Positions 14,508 to 24,700 of a DNA stretch of 64,000 nt are shown in pieces. Below the pieces are notes generated by a model that saw only the letters and a list, made by a program, of their open reading frames with translations, made no database searches and was not told the DNA's origin. The position numbers and the translations under genes are program-made. Source of the DNA: Anaeromyces robustus. Its lineage: Eukaryota > Neocallimastigomycota > Neocallimastigomycetes > Neocallimastigales > Neocallimastigaceae. Within the stretch, counting starts at the first letter, position 1. Each line of letters begins with the position of its first letter. The stretch covers positions 38,501 to 102,500 of the forward strand of contig MCFG01000240.1 of the NCBI GenBank assembly GCA_002104895.1. Direction: 5' to 3'.

Positions 14508-15742
14508 ATTTGTTGTGATGTAATAGGATATTCTTTACTATTTCTTTTCTTTATTTCAATAATATTATATATTTCATTTTCTTTTTCATTTCTTTCTTTT
14601 ATTTTATTATCAATGAATTTTCCAAATTCATATATTATTGAATGTGAAAATATATCTCTCATATTTATCTTAATCATAAATACCTTTTCAATTAAATTGC
14701 ATATCCGAATTGCATTAAAACTATTTCCTCCAAGTTCATAGAAATCATTATTTCTACCAATTTCATTAATATCAATATTAAATATTTCACTATATATTTC
14801 ACATATTTTTTCTTCAATTTCATTTTCTGGTGATGAATATGATTCTTTCATTAATTCTTTAATGTTTGGTTTTGGTAATGATTTTCTATCTAATTTACCA
14901 TTGGATGTTACTGGAAGATAATCGAGTTTTATGAAATAATTTGGAATCATATATGAAGGAAGTTTATTTTTCAAATATCTTCTGATTTCATTTCCATTAA
15001 TTATATTTTCACTAATGAAGTAACATACTAAATATTTATCTCCATTATCATGTTCTCTATCAATTACTGTAGAATATTCAATTCCTTCAATTTCCTTAAT
15101 TGTATTTTCAATTTCACTTAATTCAATTCTTTGACCACGAATCTTAATTTGGAAATCAATTCTTCCTAAGCATACTATTTCTCCTTCTTCATTCCATTTA
15201 CCTAAATCGCCTGTTCTATACATTGTACATGGATTTCCATTAATATTGTGATATGGACATTCAATGAACATTTTTTTCGTTAATTCTGGTTGATTAAGAT
15301 ATCCTTTTCCAACACCATATCCACTAATAAATATTTCTCCAACTACTCCGATTGGAACTGGTTTTAAAGTCTTATCTAAAATATACATATTAAAATTACA
15401 AAGAGGTTTTCCTACTGAATTCTCTTCTATTTCAGAATTGTATTTATTTTTATATTCATTTAAATCTTTAATATTGCTAACAACTGTTGTTTCTGTAGGT
15501 CCATAAACATTATATATATTTAAATTTTCAAATATTCTTAATTTTTTTACAAAATTAATATTTAATTTTTCGCCACCTAACATTAATATCTTAACATATT
15601 TTAATGAATTGTAAAATTCTTCATAGTTTATATAGACTTCTAATCTTGTCGGTACACTAAATATATAATCAATATAATATTTACTAATTAATTTTCCAAG
15701 TTTTATAGGATCATTATATTCATCTTCATTACAAAGTATAAT
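14197..15742. repeat. Duplicated NRPS block, module 5 copy (matches 7745-9290)
   Basis: Partner of 7745-9290, lying immediately next to the end of the 9919-14199 block. It contains the frameshift at 14506/14507, which the module 7 copy lacks. Confidence 0.8.
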
Positions 15743-18700
15743 TTTTGATCCATTCAAAAGTGCAAAATTTATTTCTCCTATTGATATATCATGTGTAAAT
15801 TTAGTAAAGCTTAATATATTATTTATTTTTCTATAAAATATACTTTCTTCCCCATTGTTTGTTTGAGTATATAAACAATAATTTATTAAATTGTTATGTG
15901 TAATCATTGTTCCTTTAGGTTTTCCTGTAGTTCCTGATGTAAAAAGAACATAGCATAAATCATCACTCTCATTAATATTATTTATTTCTTCAATATGATC
16001 TTCGTAATTATGTTCTGATAATGAATAAATATTCCATTCATGATTTTGAAGTTTAAGTCGATTCTCTTTATTAGTTACATATTCTAATATCATTTTAGAT
16101 TGAACTTCTTCCACCATGAATTTGATACGTTCTTCTGGATAATCAGGATCAATTGGTAAATATGCTGCTCCTGATTTCATTATTACTAATGCTCCAATTA
16201 CAAAATAGATGGATCTTTCACAGATAATAGGTATGATATCTCCTCTTCCAATATCATGTTCTCTCATATAATGACCTAATGAATTACTCATTTTATCTAA
16301 TTCGGAATAACTAATTTCAATTCCATTACAAACAATTGCTATCTTGTTTTCATTTTCTTTTGCTACCTGACTAAATTCAACATGATATAATTTATTACAA
16401 TCGTATTCAAATACATTGTTATTGAATTTATTGATAATCTTCTCCTTTTCTTCTTTTGGAATATATTCAATTTCTTTAATATTATTATTGAATTTATCTA
16501 ACCATTTAATTATTTCAATATAACTATTCATGATATTTTCGATCAATGAAGATTCATATTTTCTTTCATTATATTCTATCATAAATGAATATCCTCTTTC
16601 ACTTTCAATTACATTGAATGTGATATCAAATTTAGTCTTATTATCAATATTTAACAAGAAATTATTTGATTCTTCATAAAGAGTATAATTCTTTTTCATC
16701 TCTTCTTTTGTAAATATCGTTTCATCCGATTCATTATTTTCAATAATACTCTTAGGTTGGAAAATAAATGCATTATTAACTTTCTTTAATTTTAATGTAT
16801 TTACAAGTTCTGAAAATGATATATCTTGGTTATTATATAATTCCATTAATATTTCCATGTTTTCTTTAATAATATCTAAGAATGAATTATTTAGTTTGTC
16901 ATATTTTAGAAGAATTGGTTGTGTACTTACAAACATACCAATCATATTTTCTACATAATGATTATTTCTATTGGCACTCATCATCGAAGTATATATAATT
17001 TCTTGTCCACTATATTTACATAATATATATCCATAAATACTAATAAAGAAGGCCGTTTTACTTATTCTATTTACACGTAAATATTCATTAATCTTATCAC
17101 TCATATGTTGATCAATATCATTAAAGCAATTTCCAATTTTACTTTCTTCCATTCCATTTATATTGAATTCACTTAATTTTTCTTTCTGAGGAATACTTGT
17201 TATTTCATAATCTTCTTTAAACATTTCTTTATAAAATTCTAATTGTTTAGAATATAATTCACTACTTTTCATTTCATTCATATGAATAGCATAATCACTA
17301 AATTGAAATTCTAATTCTGTTAATTCTAATTCTTTATAATATTTATTAATTTCATTTATAATAATTGACATTGTTGTACCATCTGAAATAATATGATGCA
17401 TATCAATCAATAATACTTCATTACCAATAAATCCTACTCTAATCAATGGTGATTTAGATAAATCAAATGGTCTAACAAACATTCCACAATTATCATAGGT
17501 ATATTCTTCAAATAGTAATGAACATTCATCATCAATATATCCATAAATTTCGGTTTTACCATCAATTTCTTTTTTAATAAATTTACTTCTCAATATTTCT
17601 TGTTTATATAACATCATTTCAAATCCTTCTTTAATTCTTTCAATATTAATTGATTTATTAAGTTGCAATGCTCTAGGAAGATTATAAATTATACTATTTG
17701 GATTCTTAATCGAATCAATATATACTCCCATCTGTTGTGAGGTTATAGGATATTCTTTACTATATCTTCTATCAATATGTATGTATTTCAATGATTTATT
17801 TTCATTTCTATCTTTATTAACTATTGATTCAATACATTTGGCTAAATCTTTTACTTCAATATATGTTAAAATATCTTTAATATTTATTTTAACATTCATT
17901 TCTTTTTCAATTGTATACTTTACACGAATAGCATTTAAACTATTACCTCCAATATCATAAAAGTTTGTTGTTCTTCCAACGTTATTAATATCAATATTGA
18001 AAATAGAACTATAAATTTTACAAATGAATCTTTCAACTTCTGTTTCAGGCTTGACGTATACTTCCTTGATTCTATCTTCTATATTTGGTTCTGGTAGAGC
18101 TTTTCTATCTAACTTTCCATTGGATGTAACTGGGAAATTATTTACTCTAATGTAATAATTTGGAATCATGTACTTTGGAATTTTCGTAGTTAAATATTCT
18201 CTTATTTCTTCTCCTGTAATCTCGGAATCGCTTTGATAATAACATATTAAATATTTATTTCCTTCTTCATTAACTTTATCTATAACTACAGAATACTTAA
18301 TTAATGAATATTCATTAAGAATATTCTCTATTTCTCCTAATTCAATTCGTTGTCCATTGATTTTAACTTGGAAATCAATTCTTCCAATATAATCAATATC
18401 TCCTTCAGCGGTCCATTTACCAAGATCTCCAGTTTTATACATGATTTGATTATGCATATCTTCATCTCTAAATGGACATTCAATAAACTTTTCATTTGTG
18501 AGTTCTTCACGATTTAGATATCCTTTACCAACACAGTATCCTCCAATATATATTTCTCCTTCAACTCCAATAGGAACTGGATTAAGAGATTTATCTAAAA
18601 TATATATTTTACAATTACAAATGGGTTTTCCTATAGTTATTGTACTTTCAGTATCTTCTTTTATCTCTTTAAATGTAACAAAGTAACATTCAGTTGGTCC

Positions 18701-21700
18701 ATATCCATTTATAATTTTACATTTAGAATATTGATGAATATATTTACATAAATTATATGGTAATTCTTCACCTGAAAATATCATAACTTTGATGGTTTTC
18801 AATATCTTTTTGAATTCTTCATTTTCCATAAATAATTTAATTCTACTTGGTGTAGTGTTAATTAAATCAACTTTATTATTCAGAATATAAGTAGATAAAG
18901 ATGTAACATCTTCACTTAATTCTTCATCAACTAATACAATAGTTAATCCATGAATTAAACAGTATGTAATTTCATTATGTGCGATATCAAAAGAGAATTT
19001 AGTAATTGCAAGAATGTTTTGAATATTGTCTTCCATTAAAATGTTATACATACTTAAGCATGAATCGTCATTTTCAAATTTTCTTAAATAGTTATAAATA
19101 TTAAAATGACTAACTAATGCTCCTTTTGGTTTACCAGTTGTTCCAGATGTAAAAAGAACATAACATGTATCTTCTGATTTATTTATATTTTCAATCGACA
19201 TCTTATTCTTACTATAATCATGATCATTAATGTTATATATATTATATTCTGGATTTTGTTCTAAATTTTTCACGATTTCTTCTACATCATATGTAAGAAT
19301 AAGTTTTGATTTAACATCATTCAAAATAAACTTTATACGTTCTATTGGGAATTTTACATCAATTGGTAAATATGCTCCACCTGCTTTTGATACAGCAACT
19401 GATGCAATTACATAATATGGTGATCTTTCACTAATAATTGGTACTATATCATTTCTTTTAATACCACATTCTCTTAAATAATGTGCTAATGAATTACTCA
19501 TTTCATCAAGTTCTCGATATTTATATTTTTCATTATTAAATATCAAGGCTATTGATTCGGGTTTTTCTTTAGCAATACGACTAAATTCAACATGATATAT
19601 TTTATCACAGTCAAAAGTAATATTATTATCATTAAATTTGTTAATAATCTTTTCTTTTTCTTCTTTTGGAATATAATCAATTTCTTTAATATTTTCATTG
19701 AATATATCGATATGTTCAACGAATTCAATAAAACTATTCATAATATTTTCAATCATTATAGATTCATATATTTTATTATTATATTCAATACTAAATATGT
19801 AGTTTTTCTCTTTTTCAATAGCATTAAATAATATATCAAACTTTGTATTATTTTCATTATTTAATTGTAATTCTTTATTGTCTTGATAAAGAGTATATAT
19901 CATTTCATTTTCTTCTTTTAAAAATATTGATTTATTCGAAGGACTATCTTCAGTAATACTCTTAGGTTGAAAAATAAATGCATTATTGAATTTTTTCAAT
20001 TTTAAAGTATTCACCATTTCTGAAAATGATATATCTTGATTATTATATAATTCTATTAATAATTCCATGTTTTCTTTAATAATATCTAAGAATGAAATAT
20101 TTGATTTATCATATTTAAGAAGAATTGGTTGTGTACTTACAAACATACCTATCATGTTCTCTACATAATGATTATTTCTATTGGCACTCATCATCGAAGT
20201 GTATATAATATCTTGTCCGCTATATTTACTTAATATATATCCATAAATACTAATAAAGAAGGCTGTCTTACTTATTTTATTTATACGTAAATATTCATTA
20301 ATCTTATCACTCATACTTTGATCAATGGTTTTAATATAATATCCAATCTCATTTTCTTTACTTTCTTTTACATCTTTAAATTCTCCATTATATACTGTTA
20401 TCTTTTCTTTCTGAGGAATATTTGTAATTTCATAATCTTCTTTAAACATTTCTTTATAAAATTCTAATTGTTTAGAATATAATTCACTACTTTTCATTTC
20501 ATTCATATGAATAGCATAATCACTAAATTGAACTTCTAATTCTGTTAATTCTAATCCATTATAATATTTATTAATTTCATTTCTAATAATAGACATTGTA
20601 GTACCATCTGAAATAATATGATGTATATCAATTAATAATACTTCGTTTTCAATAAATCCTACTCTAATCAATGGTGCTTTAGATAAATCAAATGGTCTAA
20701 CAAACGTTTTATAGTTATCATAGGTATATTCTTCAAACTTTAATAAACATTCATCATCAATAATACCATATATTTCGGTTTTACCATTTATTTCTTTTTC
20801 AATATATTTACTTCTTAAAACATCTTGCTTTTTAAATAATCTACTAAATCCGTTTTTAACTTTTTCAATGTCAATGGATTTAATAAGCTTAAATGCTTCA
20901 GGAATATTATAAATTATACTATTAGGATTCTTAATAGAATCTATATATACACCCATTTGTTGTGATGTAATTGGATATTCTTTACAATCACATTTTTCAA
21001 TTTCATTTAAATCATATGATTCATTTTCACTTTCTTCGTTTGCATTTATCTTTTTATTAATAAATTGTCCTAAATCATATATTACTGTATTTGAAAATAT
21101 ATCTCTCATATTTACTTTAATTTTAAATTCTTTTTCCATTAAAGTATAAACTTGAATTACATTAAAACTATCTCCTCCAAGTTCGTAGAAATCGTTATAT
21201 CTTCCAATTTCATTTATATCTATATTAAATACTTGACTATATATTTTACAAATAATCTTTTCAATTTCTGTTTCTGGTGCAACATATTCTTCTTTATTAA
21301 GATTCTTAATATTTGGTTCTGGTAATGATTTTCTATCTAATTTACCATTGGATGTTACTGGAAGGTTACCAATTTTTACGAAATAAGTTGGAATCATGTA
21401 TGATGGAAGTTTACTTTTCAAATATCTTCTGATTTCATTTCCATTAATAATATTTTCACTAATGAAGTAACATACTAAATATTTATTTCCATTTTCATAT
21501 TTTCTATCAATTACTGTAGAATATTCAATTCCTTTCATTTCTTTAATTGTATTTTCAATTTCACTTAATTCAATTCTTTGACCACGAATTTTTACTTGGA
21601 AATCGATTCTTCCTAAACATACTATTTCTCCTTCTTCATTCCATTTACCTAAATCGCCTGTTCTATACATTGTACATGGATTTCCATTAATATTGTAATA

Positions 21701-24700
21701 TGGACATTCAATGAACATCTTTTTCGTTAATTCTGGTTGATTAAGATATCCTTTTCCAACTCCATATCCACTAATAAATATTTCTCCAACTACTCCAATT
21801 GGAACTGGTTTAAACGTTTCATCTAAAATATATATTTTGCAATTACATAATGGTTTACCGATGTTTATTTTAATATTATCGATATCTTCATTATTATTTC
21901 CATAAGTTAATTGTTTAAGTGTACAATTAACTGTTGTTTCTGTTGGACCATAAGCATTATATATTACTGCATTAGTACTTTTAATGATGTTTTTTAATAA
22001 TTTAGGATTTAACACTTCTGCACCCATATACATCCATTTTATATTTCTCAATGAATCTTTAAATTCTTTGTTTTTAATGTAATTTTCCATTCTTGTAGGT
22101 GTAATAATCATAAAATCAACATTTCCTTTTTTTATTAAATTTCCTATTAATATAGGGTTATTATATTCATTATCATTACAAATTATTACTCTTGATCCAA
22201 TTAATAATGGTAAATAAATTTCACCTATAGATATATCAAATGTGAATTTGGAAATTGCTAAACTATTTTCTATAGTTGATCCAAACATATTCTTTCCGTT
22301 ATACGTTTGACTGTATAAACAATAATTTATTATATTATTATGTGTAATCATTGTTCCTTTAGGTTTTCCTGTAGTTCCTGATGTAAAAAGAACATAGCAT
22401 AAATCATCACTCTCATTAATATTATTTATTTCTTCAATATGATCTTCGTAATTATGTTCTGATAATGAATAAATATTCCATTCATGATTTTGAAGTTTAA
22501 GTCGATTCTCTTTATTAGTTACATATTCTAATATCATTTTAGATTGAACTTCTTCCACCATGAATTTGATACGTTCTTCTGGATAATCAGGATCAATTGG
22601 TAAATATGCTGCTCCTGATTTCATTATTGCTAATGCTCCAATTACAAAATAGATGGATCTTTCACAGATAATAGGTATGATATCTCCTCTTCCAATATCA
22701 TGTTCTCTCATATAATGACCTAATGAATTACTCATTTTATCTAATTCGGAATAACTAATTTCAATTCCATTACAAACAATTGCTATCTTGTTTTCATTTT
22801 CTTTTGCTACCTGACTAAATTCAACATGATATAATTTATTACAATCGTATTCAAATACATTGTTATTGAATTTATTGATAATCTTCTCCTTTTCTTCTTT
22901 TGGAATATATTCAATTTCTTTAATATTATTATTGAATTTATCTAACCATTTAATTATTTCAATATAACTATTCATGATATTTTCGATCAAAGAAACTTCA
23001 TATATACCTTGATTATATTCTATTATGAATGAATATCCCTCTTCCCTTTCAATAACACTGAATGTTATATCAAATTTGGCAGTATTATCATTATTTAATT
23101 GAATTTCATTAGATTCTTCATAAAGAGTATATGTCGTTTGAATATCTTCATTAGAAAAAATTGATTCATCGGATTCATTATTTTCAATGATGCTCTTAGG
23201 TTGGAAAATAAATGCATTATTAACTTTCTTTAATTTTAATGTATTTACAAGTTCTGAAAATGATATATCTTGATTATTATACAATTCCATTAATAATTCC
23301 ATATTTACTTTAAGAATATCTAAGAATGAATTATATTCTTTATCATATTTAAGAAGAATTGGTTGCGTACTTACAAACATACCAATCATATTTTCTACAT
23401 AATAGTTAGTTCTATTGGCATTCATCATTGAAGTATATATAATTTCTTGTCCACTATATTTACTTAATATACATCCATAGATACTTATAAAGAATACTGA
23501 CTTACTAATTCTATTGATTCGAATAAATTCATCGATTATTTTACTAGTTGAATTATCTATGACTTTAATACATTTTCCAATTTTATTTTCTTTCAAACTA
23601 TATTCATTTATTCTTTCCTTTTGAGGAATATTTGTAATTTCATAATCTTCTTTAAACATTTCTTTATAAAATTCTAACTGCTTAGAATACAATTCACTAT
23701 TTTTCATTTCATTTATATAAACAGCGTAATTACTAAATTGAACGTCTAACTCTGAAATTTGTAATCCATTATAGAATTTATTAATTTCATTTATAATAAT
23801 TGACATTGTAGTACCATCAGATATTATATGATGCATATCAATTAATAAAACTTCATTTCCAATAAATCCTACTCTAATTAATGGTGCTTTGGATAAATCA
23901 AATGGTCGAACAAATGTTTTAACGTTTTCATATGTATATTCTTCAAACATCAATAAGCATTTATCATCAATATGTCCATAAATTTCTGTTTTACCATTTA
24001 TTACCTTTGTAATAAATTTACTTCTTAAAATAATTTGTTTATCAAATAATATTTCAAATCCCTTTTTAATTTTTTCAATATCAACAGGTTTATTGAAATG
24101 GAAAATTCTAGGTATATTATATATAATGCTATTAGGATTTTTAATTGAGTCAATATATATTCCCATTTGTTGTGATGTTATTGGATATTCTTCATAATTA
24201 AATTTCTTGATTTCAATTAAACCGAATGATTCATTTTCATTTTCTATATTACTATTTATTTTATTTTCAATAAATTTTCCTAAATCATATATTATTGTAT
24301 GTGAAAGTACATCTTTCATGTATATCTTAACCAAAAATTCTTTTTCAATATATGTTGCTACTCGAATGGCCTGAAGACTATCTCCTCCTAATTCTAAAAA
24401 GTCTTGTGTTCTTCCAATCTTACTTTTATTAATATTAAATATCTTACTATATATTTCACATATCTTTTCTTCAATTTTATTTTTTGGTTTTATAAATTCT
24501 TCTTCCACTATATCTTCTATTTCTGGTTCAGGTAAAGCTTTCCTATCTAATTTACCATTTCTAGTAATTGGTAATTCACTAATTAATTTGAAATAATTTG
24601 GAACCATATAAATTGGAAGTTTGGATTTAAGGTATTCTCTAATTTTCTTACCTTGATTACTACTACTATCTGTACTTGGATTTTTCATGGTATAATAACA

